16,002 nt of DNA from Pseudomonadota bacterium (GCA_023435335.1 JAEYRU010000292.1:1-16002); one strand, 5' to 3'; counted from the stretch's first letter, positions 1-7,762 are shown. Program-made: numbers and translations. Notes: generated by a model from the sequence alone, not told the origin.

Positions 1-695
1 ACATAGCGCCGCACAAGCCCCGGATCGCCGCGCAGCTGCGCGACCTCCACGGTCTCGCGATTGCGGCCATTCTCGATGAATGCGACGCGGTTGGCGACGG
101 GCAGCACCGCGTCCACCCTCTGCTCGACCAGGACGGTGGAGACGCCGCGCTCGCGCAGCTGCGCCACCGTCTCGCGGATCTTCGCCACCATCGATGGCAT
201 CAGGCCCTCGGTAGGCTCGTCGAGCAGCAGTACCTCGGGCTCCAGGCACAGCGCGCGCGCCATCGCCAGCATTTGCTGCTCGCCGCCCGAAAGCGTGCCG
301 GAGGGCTGGCGGTAGCGCTCGCGCAGGATCGGAAAGAGCGAAAGCACGTCCTCGCGCACTGCGTCGCCCCTGCCGCGCGTCATCAGGCCGATCTCTATGT
401 TCTCCGCCACCGTCAGTTCTGCAAAGAGGCGCCGGCCCTGCGGCACGTAGCCGATACCGGCCTTCGGTACCGTATGGGCGGGAAGGGAGGTCAACTCCGT
501 GTCGCCCAGCCGTATCGAGCCCGAGCGCACCCTGCACAGGCCCATGATTGCCTTCAGCGCGGTGGTCTTGCCGGCGCCGTTGCGTCCGAGCAGGCACAGC
601 ACCTCGCCGCGGCGCAGTTGCAGAGACAATTCGTGCAGCACCTGCACATTGCCGTAGAAGCAGTCGACCCCGTCCAGGGTAAGCGCGTCACTCAT
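1..695 (-). CDS. livF: Branched-chain amino acid-type ABC transporter ATP-binding protein LivF (3'-truncated by window edge)
   Basis: This is the second ATPase of a HAAT-family (Liv-type) ABC importer and acts at the cytoplasmic face of the inner membrane. 231 complete codons are visible. Walker A is GRNGAGKTT at residues 37-45, the Q-loop is VPQG near 84-87, the signature LSGGEQQ is at 135-141, and Walker B LLLDEPTEGL is at 156-165. The switch region reads VEQ rather than a histidine, which is normal for LivF. LivF proteins are usually about 233-240 residues and the visible end (RGDPGLVRRY) looks C-terminal, so only a few codons should lie beyond the edge. The ATG at 693-695 overlaps the livG stop (688-690) by 8 nt, indicating translational coupling. 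The family assignment is firm. The substrate is not determinable, since Liv-type systems also carry urea, amides and aromatic compounds. Confidence 0.95.
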   Translation of the reverse strand, partial: MSDALTLDGVDCFYGNVQVLHELSLQLRRGEVLCLLGRNGAGKTTALKAIMGLCRVRSGSIRLGDTELTSLPAHTVPKAGIGYVPQGRRLFAELTVAENIEIGLMTRGRGDAVREDVLSLFPILRERYRQPSGTLSGGEQQMLAMARALCLEPEVLLLDEPTEGLMPSMVAKIRETVAQLRERGVSTVLVEQRVDAVLPVANRVAFIENGRNRETVEVAQLRGDPGLVRRY

Positions 696-1455
696 CCGAC
701 GGCGCTCCCAGATAGGCCTGCTGCACAGCCGGGTTGGCGCGGATCGCCTCGGGGGTCCCCTCCGCGATGATGCGGCCGCGCTCCATCACGGTGATGCAGT
801 CCGCCAGCCCCATCACCACCTGCATGTTGTGTTCGATCAGCAGCACGGTCGTCTCGTGGGCGATGTCGCGCACAAGTGCGAGGAACCCCTCGATCTCGGC
901 GTCGGAAAGTCCCTGTGTCGGCTCGTCGAGGATGAGCAGGCGCGGCTTGAGCGCCAGTCCCATGGCGATTTCGAGCAGCCTCTGGTGGCCGTAAGCGAGG
1001 TTGCCGGCGATCTCCGCGGCGCGTCCGGCCAGGCCCACGCGGTCGAGGACGTCCAGCACCTGGGCCTGCATCTCGCTGCCGCTCAGCCTCTCTCCGTTGC
1101 CGCTGGTGTGGCGTCTCTGGACGGCCAGAGCGACGTTCTCCTCCGCTGTGAGGTTGGCGAAGACGCTGGTGATCTGGAACGTGTAGGCGATGCCGGCGAG
1201 CACGCGCCGGTGCGCCGGCATTGTCGTGATGTCACGGCCGTCGAAGACGATCCGGCCGGCGCTCGGCGCGATGCGCCCGCATATCAGGCTGACGAAGGTG
1301 GTCTTGCCCGCTCCGTTGGGGCCGATGATCGCGCGCACCTCGCCTTCGGCCAGGTCGAACTCCACGTCCTCAACCGCCTTCAGCCCGCCGAAATGCCGCG
1401 AAAGTCCGCGGGTCGAGAGGAGCGGGTCACCGTCCGCTCGCCCTACGGGAGCCAT
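688..1455 (-). CDS. livG: Branched-chain amino acid-type ABC transporter ATP-binding protein LivG
   Basis: First ATPase of the importer, 255 aa, the usual LivG length. Walker A GPNGAGKTT is at residues 45-53, the Q-loop lies in YTFQITS (91-97), Walker B LLILDEP is at 173-179 and the switch His is in LLIEHNM (His209). The signature reads LAYGH at 153-157, where most ABC ATPases have LSGGQ and LivG proteins usually end in Q or E. The ATG at 1453-1455 was chosen because the protein then begins a few residues before the conserved beta-strand (PLLSTRGLSRHFGG). Longer upstream reading in this frame only shadows livM. The start overlaps the 3' end of livM (stop at 1443) by 13 nt, and the 3' end overlaps livF, so it sits inside a tight operon. 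Confidence 0.95.
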   Translation of the reverse strand: MAPVGRADGDPLLSTRGLSRHFGGLKAVEDVEFDLAEGEVRAIIGPNGAGKTTFVSLICGRIAPSAGRIVFDGRDITTMPAHRRVLAGIAYTFQITSVFANLTAEENVALAVQRRHTSGNGERLSGSEMQAQVLDVLDRVGLAGRAAEIAGNLAYGHQRLLEIAMGLALKPRLLILDEPTQGLSDAEIEGFLALVRDIAHETTVLLIEHNMQVVMGLADCITVMERGRIIAEGTPEAIRANPAVQQAYLGAPSDE

Positions 1456-2420
1456 GGCATCCACCTTTCGCGGATCGTGCCGAGCAGCCCCTTGGGGAAG
1501 AAGAGGATGAGCAGCACCAGCGCCACGCCCACGATGCCGAGGTAGCTGACGTCCCAGTCGGGAAAGCGCGAATTGAGCAGGTCGTTGGACAGGTCTACCA
1601 GGTAGAACATGACGAGCGTGCCGAGCAACGGTCCGAGGATGGTCGCGGCGCCGCCGACCAGGACCCACAGCAGCGGCAGGATGGAGTATTGCACGGCGGC
1701 GAAGGTCGAGCCGAAATAGCCGAACAGCAGCACGTAGGCCGCGCCCGCGGCGGCGCAGATCGTACCGGACGCCACAACCGCCCCGAGCTTGTTGAGGAAT
1801 GTGTCGTAGCCCAGCATGCGCGTGCGCTCTTCATTCTCGCGGATGGCGACAATGACCCGCCCGAACGGCGAGCGCACCGCCGAAAGCGTCAGCATCAGCA
1901 CGATTGCGAAGAGCGCGAGGGCAGCGAAATACCGCGTCGCCGGGTTCGTCAGGTCGAGGGGCCCGACCTGGCGTTGCGCGGCGCTGAGGGTCAGGCCCTC
2001 CTCGCCGCGCGTCCAGTCGCCGTAGAAGAGCGTGAGCAGGTAGGCGACCTGCCCGAACATCATGGTGACGATCATGAAGGCGACGCCGGCCGTGCGCAGC
2101 GCCAGCGCGCCGATAACCACGGAAAGCACCGCGCCGCAGGCGATGCCGGTGACGAAGGCGAAGGGCGCGCTCCACCCGAGATGGTAGGCGGTGAGTCCGG
2201 CCCCGTAGAGGCCGGCCGCGAAGAACATCGCATGGCCGAGGCTCAGCAGGCCGGTATAGCCGAACAGCAGGTTGTAGCCCATGGCGAACACGGCCAGCAC
2301 CAATATGCGCGCCATGATGCCGTGGTGGTAGGCGGGCAGGACGAACTGCAACGCGAACAGCACCGCAATCACGCCCAGGTGCAGCGCCAGAACGCGGGGG
2401 CCTGTCGTCTGGGCTCTCAT
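1443..2420 (-). CDS. livM: Branched-chain amino acid-type ABC transporter permease LivM
   Basis: Inner-membrane permease, 325 aa, forming the translocation pore with LivH. The sequence is strongly hydrophobic with several membrane-spanning segments. The family-typical stretch GYTGLLSLGHAMFFAAGLYG is at about residues 54-73. The cytoplasmic coupling loop around RENEERTRMLGYD, which contacts the ATPases, lies near residues 194-206. The C-terminus LLILFFPKGLLGTI is also typical of LivM. The ATG at 2418-2420 overlaps the livH stop by 4 nt (ATGA), so translation is likely coupled. A 317-aa opposite-strand frame over the same DNA is compositional and was rejected. Confidence 0.95.
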   Translation of the reverse strand: MRAQTTGPRVLALHLGVIAVLFALQFVLPAYHHGIMARILVLAVFAMGYNLLFGYTGLLSLGHAMFFAAGLYGAGLTAYHLGWSAPFAFVTGIACGAVLSVVIGALALRTAGVAFMIVTMMFGQVAYLLTLFYGDWTRGEEGLTLSAAQRQVGPLDLTNPATRYFAALALFAIVLMLTLSAVRSPFGRVIVAIRENEERTRMLGYDTFLNKLGAVVASGTICAAAGAAYVLLFGYFGSTFAAVQYSILPLLWVLVGGAATILGPLLGTLVMFYLVDLSNDLLNSRFPDWDVSYLGIVGVALVLLILFFPKGLLGTIRERWMPWLP

Positions 2421-3298
2421 CGCGCGGACTGCCCGAACAGCCCCTGGGGACGGAACACCAGCACCAGGGCAACGGCCGACGTGGCGACGATCTTGGCCAG
2501 CGTGGGCGAAAAGAAGACCGACAGGATACCGTCCGACAGGCCGATGAGCAGGGCCGCGACAACCGTACCTCTGAGCGAGCCCAGCCCGCCGATGATCACG
2601 ACGATGAAGGAGAGCAGCAGCGGATCGTGGCCCATCAGATAGTGCGCCTGCTGGATGGGCACGACCAGCACCGCCGCCACCGCGGCGAGTGCGGCCCCCA
2701 GCGCGAAGACGCCAGCATAGACCCGGTCGACCGGGATGCCGAACGCGGTTGCCGTCTCCCGGTCATACTGGGTGGCGCGCATGACAAGGCCGACGCGGGT
2801 TCTGGTCAGCACGAACCAGAGGGCGATGAGCATCGCGATCGACGCCCCGATGACGAACAGCTTGTAGGCCGAGTAGCCGAACCACGGCAGCTGGATGCGG
2901 AAGTTGAACGGCGGCACCACCGGTCGCGCGTCGGGCCCATAGAAGGTCAGGGCCGCCTGCTGCAGGATGTAGAGCAATCCGATGGTCGCCACGATCGTGG
3001 CTTCCGGATTATAGTTTAGCCGGCGAAGCACCAGACGTTCGGAGACAAGCGCCACGGCCCCGGTGATGAGCGGGCTGAGCGCAAGCGCGACCACGAAACC
3101 GAGCGCCGGATGTCCGGAAACGGCGGTCGTCACGCCCCAGGCGAGCACCGCGCCCAGCATGAAGAATTCGCCGTGGGCGACGTTCACCACGCGCATTACG
3201 CCGAAGACGAGCGAAAGCCCCAGCGCCGTCAGCGCCAGTACAGCCGCCTGCACAAGGCCTTCAAGGGAGGCCAGAAGGAAGTAGGGTCCGAAAGCCAT
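2417..3298 (-). CDS. livH: Branched-chain amino acid-type ABC transporter permease LivH
   Basis: Second inner-membrane permease of the importer, 293 aa. Diagnostic features are GVMRVVNVAHGEFFMLGA near residues 33-50, LLYILQQAALTFYGPDARPV near 108-127, and the ATPase-coupling loop ATQYDRETATAFGIPVDRVY near 176-195. The C-terminus VLVFRPQGLFG is typical of LivH. The start at 3296-3298 has only a weak ribosome-binding site (GGGATCTCC about 5-10 nt upstream). It lies just past a stable hairpin in the livK-livH gap, so translation may depend on local RNA folding. It overlaps livM by 4 nt. Confidence 0.95.
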   Translation of the reverse strand: MAFGPYFLLASLEGLVQAAVLALTALGLSLVFGVMRVVNVAHGEFFMLGAVLAWGVTTAVSGHPALGFVVALALSPLITGAVALVSERLVLRRLNYNPEATIVATIGLLYILQQAALTFYGPDARPVVPPFNFRIQLPWFGYSAYKLFVIGASIAMLIALWFVLTRTRVGLVMRATQYDRETATAFGIPVDRVYAGVFALGAALAAVAAVLVVPIQQAHYLMGHDPLLLSFIVVIIGGLGSLRGTVVAALLIGLSDGILSVFFSPTLAKIVATSAVALVLVFRPQGLFGQSAR

Positions 3299-3311
3299 TC
3301 AGGAGATCCCA

Positions 3312-3332
3312 CCCTCCCCGCGCGGGGGAGGG
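3312..3332 (-). repeat. GC-rich hairpin between livK and livH
   Basis: Perfect 8-bp inverted repeat CCCTCCCC / GGGGAGGG around the 5-nt loop GCGCG, in the 50-nt gap between livK and livH. No T-run follows on the minus strand, so it is not a classical intrinsic terminator. CCTCCCCGCGCGGGGGAGG-like palindromes are, from memory, frequent in intergenic DNA of Rhizobiales. In ABC importer operons a hairpin here often stabilises the binding-protein mRNA so that it exceeds the permease message; that role is inferred. Confidence 0.7.
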
Positions 3333-3348
3333 CAGGAAGACCTCATGC

Positions 3349-4656
3349 TCACAGCGCCTGCGTGGTGTAGTCGGCCTCCGGCTCGTACATGCCGTCCTCG
3401 ATGGAGGTCTTGTGCACGACCTTGAGCTTTCCGCCCTCGACCTGGCTGATGTACTGGCTGCCGAAGACCTGGTGGATCTTGCCGTTGAACACCTTGGCGC
3501 CCTGCGGATGTTCCGGACCTTCGGGGAACTCGGTCATCGCCTCGGTCGCCTCGACCAGCTTTGCACGGTCCTGCGGCCCCTGGTAGCTCGCCGCTTCCAT
3601 CGCCTTCTTGATGATGTAGAGCGTCTCCCAGCAGCCGAACATGTGGGCGGCGGTCGATACGTCCTTGGCGTCGTTGACGCTGGCGCCGTTCTCGTCGATG
3701 CCGACGGCCGTGCGATAGGCCTTCATCGCATCCGAAGCATCGGCCTGCAGGTAGCGCGGCGCGCCTTCCCAGAAATAGGTGCCGTCGAGGAACTCCAGGC
3801 CGGGGCTGGCGATGTCGACCGCCTCGAGCGAATCGATGAAGCCGAACAGCTTCGGTCCGCTCGTGCCGTAGAACTCGCCCAGTTCCTTGACGAAGGTGAG
3901 CACAGCCGGTCCCACCATGACGTGGTAGATGACTTCGGTCTCGGCGGGGATCTGCGGGAAGTAGCGCGTGAAGGACGTCTCGGTCGGCGGAATCGCCACC
4001 TGCCCGACGACTTGGCCGCCATTCGCCTCGAAATTGGCCGGGAAGAAATCGCGATGGTCGTGCCCGAACGCATAGTCCGGATAGATCATGGTGACCTTCT
4101 TGCCGACATTGTTGGCGATGAACGGCCCGACCGCGCGGGTCTGCGCACGCACGTCCGTGATGCCCGGCTGCAGGCACCAGCGGTTCATCTTGCCGGAGGC
4201 GACATGGTAGCCTTCCGACACCACGTAATAGGGAACCTTGAGTTCCCCGGCGGTCGGCGCCGATCCCACCACCACATGCGAGAACAGCGTGCCGTAGACC
4301 ACGTCCACCTTGTGCTGGTTGACGAACTTCTCAACCACCTCGGCGCCGCGCTTGGGGTCGGTGCCATCATCCTCGGTGACAATCTCGAGCGGCCGCCCGT
4401 TGATTCCGCCCGCATCGTTGATCGCCTTGGTGGCGGCTGTCGTCACGCGTTCGTACCAGCGGCCGTAGGCCGCGCCGATGCCGGTTCGGTGCGCCTGGAA
4501 TCCGATCCTGATCGGTTCCGAGGACTGTGCCTGCGCGTAGCGCACGAAGCCCGGCCCCAGCGCCAGCGCGGCGGCTCCCGCGCCGATGCCCTTTAGCGTA
4601 TCGCGGCGGGTGAACTTGCGTTGCGGGAGAAGGAAGGAATCACGTTTCTCAGTCAT
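3349..4656 (-). CDS. livK: Branched-chain amino acid-type ABC transporter substrate-binding protein, Tat-exported
   Basis: Periplasmic binding protein (Peripla_BP_6/LivK family), 435 aa, somewhat longer than classical LivK (about 370). The N-terminus carries a twin-arginine signal: FTRRDTLKGIG at residues 15-25, a hydrophobic Ala/Gly stretch, then a probable AQA cleavage site at about 42-44. The mature domain starts with EPIRIGFQAHRTG and contains the family block KAINDAGGINGRPLEIVTED near residues 75-94. The start at 4654-4656 is supported by GGGGAA six bases upstream. This is the first gene of the liv operon and presumably its most highly expressed. The ligand cannot be inferred; such proteins bind branched-chain amino acids, urea, short-chain amides or aromatic acids. 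Assigned as livK-like by family and operon position only. Confidence 0.9.
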   Translation of the reverse strand: MTEKRDSFLLPQRKFTRRDTLKGIGAGAAALALGPGFVRYAQAQSSEPIRIGFQAHRTGIGAAYGRWYERVTTAATKAINDAGGINGRPLEIVTEDDGTDPKRGAEVVEKFVNQHKVDVVYGTLFSHVVVGSAPTAGELKVPYYVVSEGYHVASGKMNRWCLQPGITDVRAQTRAVGPFIANNVGKKVTMIYPDYAFGHDHRDFFPANFEANGGQVVGQVAIPPTETSFTRYFPQIPAETEVIYHVMVGPAVLTFVKELGEFYGTSGPKLFGFIDSLEAVDIASPGLEFLDGTYFWEGAPRYLQADASDAMKAYRTAVGIDENGASVNDAKDVSTAAHMFGCWETLYIIKKAMEAASYQGPQDRAKLVEATEAMTEFPEGPEHPQGAKVFNGKIHQVFGSQYISQVEGGKLKVVHKTSIEDGMYEPEADYTTQAL

Positions 4657-4734
4657 TTCCGGTTCCCCTTTTTAGACGGCATTCGCGCCCGACCTTGAGC
4701 CGCAAGCCAGCTATTCCAGCGCGGCAAAAATCGC

Positions 4735-4744
4735 TTGTGTACAA
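4735..4744. promoter_or_regulatory. Candidate GntR/FadR-type operator upstream of livK
   Basis: TTGTGTACAA (TTGTACACAA on the livK strand) is an inverted repeat of TTGT and ACAA around two bases, located 79 nt upstream of the livK ATG. It fits the T-N-G-T...A-C-N-A pattern known for FadR/VanR-type GntR regulators. It lies in an AT-rich pocket of the 155-nt gap 4657-4811, the expected promoter position for the liv operon. I found no convincing -35/-10 pair. No GntR gene is in the window. Confidence 0.4.
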
Positions 4745-4811
4745 ATAAAATCACCAATCATTGTGCATAGCAATAGAGCTACCTCTGCGGCAACCGGCCC
4801 CGCCATCACCC

Positions 4812-6242
4812 TCAATATCCGGTCGGCGATGACAGCAGCCACAGCCCGAATACGGTATAACCAACCATGAGCACGGCAAGGGGCAAGCCCGCCAGCGCGG
4901 CGTGGCGCCGGTCGCGGTGCAGCCGGAAGGCAGTGACATGCGCGATCGCCACGGCCAGCACATGGCCGCCGATGATGGCGGCAGCCTGCAGGTTCCAGAC
5001 CAGGCGGGCGGAGTCCGCGCCGGCCGCGGCGCCCGCCACGACGTGGTAACCCGCCGTCCCGAACAGGTTCCAGCCACGGGACAGCGGGTCCGAAATCGCG
5101 GCGAGCGCGTACTGCCCGTAGAGTACCAGCGACACGAGATAGTGGGAAAAATGGTAGGCCAGCGCGATCGGCACGATCGACCAGACGAGCGCACCCGCGG
5201 CACTGGAAACGCCGCCTTTCTCACCGGCGAGGCGCTGCCCCAGCCAGATTGAGGCCAGGAACAGGCCGGCGAGCGCCGCGAAGGCGACCATCAGGCCGGC
5301 CGTGTTCTCGATCACGACGGCCGAGCGCCCCGGGAATTCGAGCGGGTTTATCCCGATGAGGCCGAGCCAGGCGAAGGTTCGCATCAGCCCGTCATAGGAA
5401 ACCGTGCTGAGCGCCAGGAGAAGGAACAGCGCTCCACTGAGCGGCAGGGGTTCGGCATCGGTCGCTTTCGCGCCAGGCAGGCGCAGGCAAAGGGTGCCGC
5501 CGGATGCGCGGTCGAAGGGAGAAAGCCGCGCGACCATGGAGAAGAATATGGAGAAGCACTCGACCCGCATCGTCCAGTCGCGGTGCCCGAACAGCAGCAT
5601 CCCGACGAAGGTGAACACCCAGTATCCCGCCAGCGCTACTGCCAGCCGATAAGGATCGTCGGGTGCGGGATAGACCAGCTCGAACCAGGCGAAGGCGAGG
5701 AACAGGAGGATCGGCGGCCAGTAGCGCATGCGCGCCGGCAAGCTGAACGGCGCGCGGTCTCGCGAGCGCCGCAGCGCAAGCGACGCCAGGCGATACGGCC
5801 CGTACCACGGCTCCAGCCAGCGCCAGAGATTGCCGAAAAGGCCGACCGCCAGCGTGAGGCCCACCCACCAGACGGTCCAGAACATGAGCGGCAGCGGGTT
5901 CGAGAGCGGGTCCCGGCTGCCCGCGAAGCCCGCGGACAGCAGCGCGCAGAACACGACGAACGACGCCAGGCTTGTCACCACGCGGCCGTCGAAAGTCAGG
6001 CGCGCCAGTTCGATCCGCATGCGCGCCAGCCTCTCCAGCGGGGCGGGCGGCACGGCTACAAGCACTAGGAAGCTTGCAGCCACCGCGGCGGCGCCACCCG
6101 CGATATAGTAGCCGGTGGGCAACAGCATCACGAAGCCGCGGTCGGCGGCGTGAGCGAAGGCGGGGCTGGCGGAGCCCAGCCAAAACGGCCCGGTCATCCA
6201 GGGAACGGGGAATGCCGACCGCCATCTCGTCCTGTCGCTCAT
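4812..6242 (-). CDS. Uncharacterised polytopic membrane protein with membrane histidines
   Basis: 476 aa and strongly hydrophobic, with about ten likely membrane segments (roughly residues 45-65, 88-106, 117-138, 175-192, 198-217, 270-288, 315-335, 350-376, 415-436 and 450-471). The N-terminus resembles a signal peptide ending AFA before His31, so the mature protein might begin with His. Membrane-associated histidines sit in AYHFSHY (His364, His367) and GGHVLAVAIAH (His427, His435). Conserved-looking stretches include SDPLSRGWNLFGTA near 384-396. I recall this pattern from an integral-membrane family automatically labelled 'fenitrothion hydrolase' in some genomes; I do not think that label is functional evidence. 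The ATG at 6240-6242 follows GGAGGA at almost no spacing, so the exact start is uncertain; Met16 is an alternative. It is transcribed in the liv direction, 155 nt upstream of livK, and divergently from pncB. Function unknown. Confidence 0.8.
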   Translation of the reverse strand: MSDRTRWRSAFPVPWMTGPFWLGSASPAFAHAADRGFVMLLPTGYYIAGGAAAVAASFLVLVAVPPAPLERLARMRIELARLTFDGRVVTSLASFVVFCALLSAGFAGSRDPLSNPLPLMFWTVWWVGLTLAVGLFGNLWRWLEPWYGPYRLASLALRRSRDRAPFSLPARMRYWPPILLFLAFAWFELVYPAPDDPYRLAVALAGYWVFTFVGMLLFGHRDWTMRVECFSIFFSMVARLSPFDRASGGTLCLRLPGAKATDAEPLPLSGALFLLLALSTVSYDGLMRTFAWLGLIGINPLEFPGRSAVVIENTAGLMVAFAALAGLFLASIWLGQRLAGEKGGVSSAAGALVWSIVPIALAYHFSHYLVSLVLYGQYALAAISDPLSRGWNLFGTAGYHVVAGAAAGADSARLVWNLQAAAIIGGHVLAVAIAHVTAFRLHRDRRHAALAGLPLAVLMVGYTVFGLWLLSSPTGY

Positions 6243-6454
6243 TCCTCCGCCCCGCACATGCTTCCCGCTCCTATAAGCTACGCGTGGTCCCCCTCGTCCG
6301 TAAACAGGGGAGGATCGAGTTGCGGTGGCCGCAGCGCGTTGGGCGTCGGACTTTTTTGGCCCAGCCGTGCCTTGCCCTTGAGACTCGCTTTTTCGGCCTA
6401 TCGGGCATAGAGGAACCCTGCCCCGGAGGAAGGCCGTGGCAGGAGAGGAGCAGC
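6243..6454. other. Divergent intergenic region between the membrane-protein gene and pncB
   Basis: 212 nt without a gene and the largest gap in the window; it must hold the promoters of two divergent genes. Visible items are a small hairpin TGCGG-TGG-CCGCA at 6321-6333, a run of six T at about 6352-6357, and an inverted repeat CCTGCC (6417-6422) / GGCAGG (6438-6443) whose right arm touches the pncB ribosome-binding site. No convincing sigma70 promoter, riboswitch or NAD-repressor site was recognised. Confidence 0.4.
6441..6450 (+). promoter_or_regulatory. Ribosome-binding site that fixes the pncB start
   Basis: AGGAGAGGAG, ending 4 nt before the ATG at 6455, is a strong Shine-Dalgarno sequence. 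It selects this ATG over the much longer in-frame reading that starts at 5972, which would run antisense through the upstream membrane-protein gene. Confidence 0.85.
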
Positions 6455-7762
6455 ATGCCAACCACGACCGATATCGCTAAGCGGGTTTACGACCATACCT
6501 GGAAGCTCGACCCGATCGTGCGCTCGCTGCTCGATACGGATTTCTACAAGCTGCTGATGCTGCAGATGATCTGGAGCCTCTATCCGCGCGTCGACGCCAC
6601 CTTCACGCTCATCAACCGCACCAAGTCGGTACGGCTCGCCGAGGAGATAGAGGAGAGCGAACTGCGCGCGCAGCTCGACTATGCCCGCACGCTCCGCTTC
6701 ACCAAGAAGGAGATGATCTGGCTCGCCGGCAATACGTTCTACGGTCGCAAGCAGATCTTCGATCCCGAATTCCTTGAGTGGCTGGCCGTCTTCCAGCTTC
6801 CCGAATACGAACTGCGCAAGGAGAACGGCCAGTACCGGCTCGATTTCCACGGCCGCTGGACCCACACGACAATGTGGGAGATCCCGGCGCTGGCGATCAT
6901 CAATGAACTGCGCAGCAGGGCGGCGCTGAAGTCGCTCGGCCAGTTCGCCCTCGACGTGACCTACGCCCGCGCCAAGGCGAAGATGTGGGACAAGGTGGAA
7001 CGGCTGAAGCGCCTCCCGGAGATACGCATCTCCGACTTCGGAACGCGGCGTCGCCATTCCTTCCTGTGGCAGCGCTGGTGCGTGGAGGCGCTGAAGGAGG
7101 GCATCGGCGAGGCCTTCACCGGCACCAGCAATGTCAAGCTCGCCATGGACACCGACCTCGAGGCTTTGGGCACCAACGCGCACGAACTGCCGATGGTTCT
7201 GACGGCGCTCGCCAACAGCGAGGCCGAGATGCGCGCCGCGCCTTACAAGGTGCTCCAGGACTGGAATACGCTCTACGGCGGAAACCTGCTGATCGTGCTG
7301 CCCGATTCATTCGGAACGGCCGCTTTCCTGCGCGACGCGCCCGACTGGGTCGCCGACTGGACAGGCTTCCGTCCGGACAGCGCACCGCCCATCGAGGGCG
7401 GCGAGCGCATCATAGAATGGTGGAAGTCGAAAGGCCGCGACCCGCGCGAGAAGCTGCTCATCTTCTCCGACGGGCTCGACGTCGAGACCATCGAGAAGAC
7501 CTACCGGCATTTCGAGGGCCGCGTGCGCATGGCCTTCGGCTGGGGCACCAACCTCACCAACGACTTCCACGATTGCGCGCCCCTGCCCAACGAACGGCTG
7601 TCGGCGATCTCGCTGGTCTGCAAGGTCGCGGAAGCAAACGGCCGGCCCGCGGTGAAGCTTTCCGACAATCCCAACAAGGCGACCGGCGAGCCCGAGGAGA
7701 TCGAGCGCTACCTGCGCGTCTTCGGCGGCGAGGAACGCATCGTCCAACCCGTCCTGGTCTGA
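6455..7762 (+). CDS. pncB: Nicotinate phosphoribosyltransferase
   Basis: Cytoplasmic enzyme of NAD salvage (Preiss-Handler pathway): nicotinate + PRPP + ATP gives nicotinate mononucleotide. The 435-aa length fits the proteobacterial PncB group. The N-terminal block LLDTDFYKLLMLQMIW (residues 25-40) and FTLINRTKSVRL (50-61) are typical. DFGTRRRHS at 194-202 holds the conserved histidine (His201) that is phosphorylated in this family. TGTSNVKLA at 222-230 and FGWGTNLTND at 361-370 are phosphate-binding regions, and VCKVAEANGRPAVKLSDNPNK at 388-408 is a further family block. It is monocistronic by appearance, 118 nt before rpiR. No clear intrinsic terminator follows, only a 4-bp CCCG/CGGG hairpin near 7766-7776. 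Confidence 0.97.
   Translation: MPTTTDIAKRVYDHTWKLDPIVRSLLDTDFYKLLMLQMIWSLYPRVDATFTLINRTKSVRLAEEIEESELRAQLDYARTLRFTKKEMIWLAGNTFYGRKQIFDPEFLEWLAVFQLPEYELRKENGQYRLDFHGRWTHTTMWEIPALAIINELRSRAALKSLGQFALDVTYARAKAKMWDKVERLKRLPEIRISDFGTRRRHSFLWQRWCVEALKEGIGEAFTGTSNVKLAMDTDLEALGTNAHELPMVLTALANSEAEMRAAPYKVLQDWNTLYGGNLLIVLPDSFGTAAFLRDAPDWVADWTGFRPDSAPPIEGGERIIEWWKSKGRDPREKLLIFSDGLDVETIEKTYRHFEGRVRMAFGWGTNLTNDFHDCAPLPNERLSAISLVCKVAEANGRPAVKLSDNPNKATGEPEEIERYLRVFGGEERIVQPVLV

Noticed and set aside
1689..2642. 317-codon plus-strand open frame opposite livM and livH
   Set aside because: Polar, His/Arg/Glu-rich translation typical of the antisense of hydrophobic GC-rich genes; livM on the other strand has clear family motifs.
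3412..4596. 394-codon plus-strand open frame opposite livK
   Set aside because: Antisense shadow of a well-supported binding-protein gene; no recognisable domain or ribosome-binding site.
5392..6225. 277-codon minus-strand open frame in another frame of the membrane-protein gene
   Set aside because: Arg/Ala-rich frame shadow; the overlapping frame gives a coherent polytopic membrane protein.
6321..6357. Hairpin plus T-run in the pncB upstream region as a terminator
   Set aside because: The 5-bp stem is separated from the T-run by about 18 nt, and no gene upstream on that strand needs terminating.
5972..6454. N-terminal extension of pncB by 161 codons
   Set aside because: It would be antisense to the membrane-protein gene and is unlike any PncB; a strong ribosome-binding site marks the ATG at 6455.
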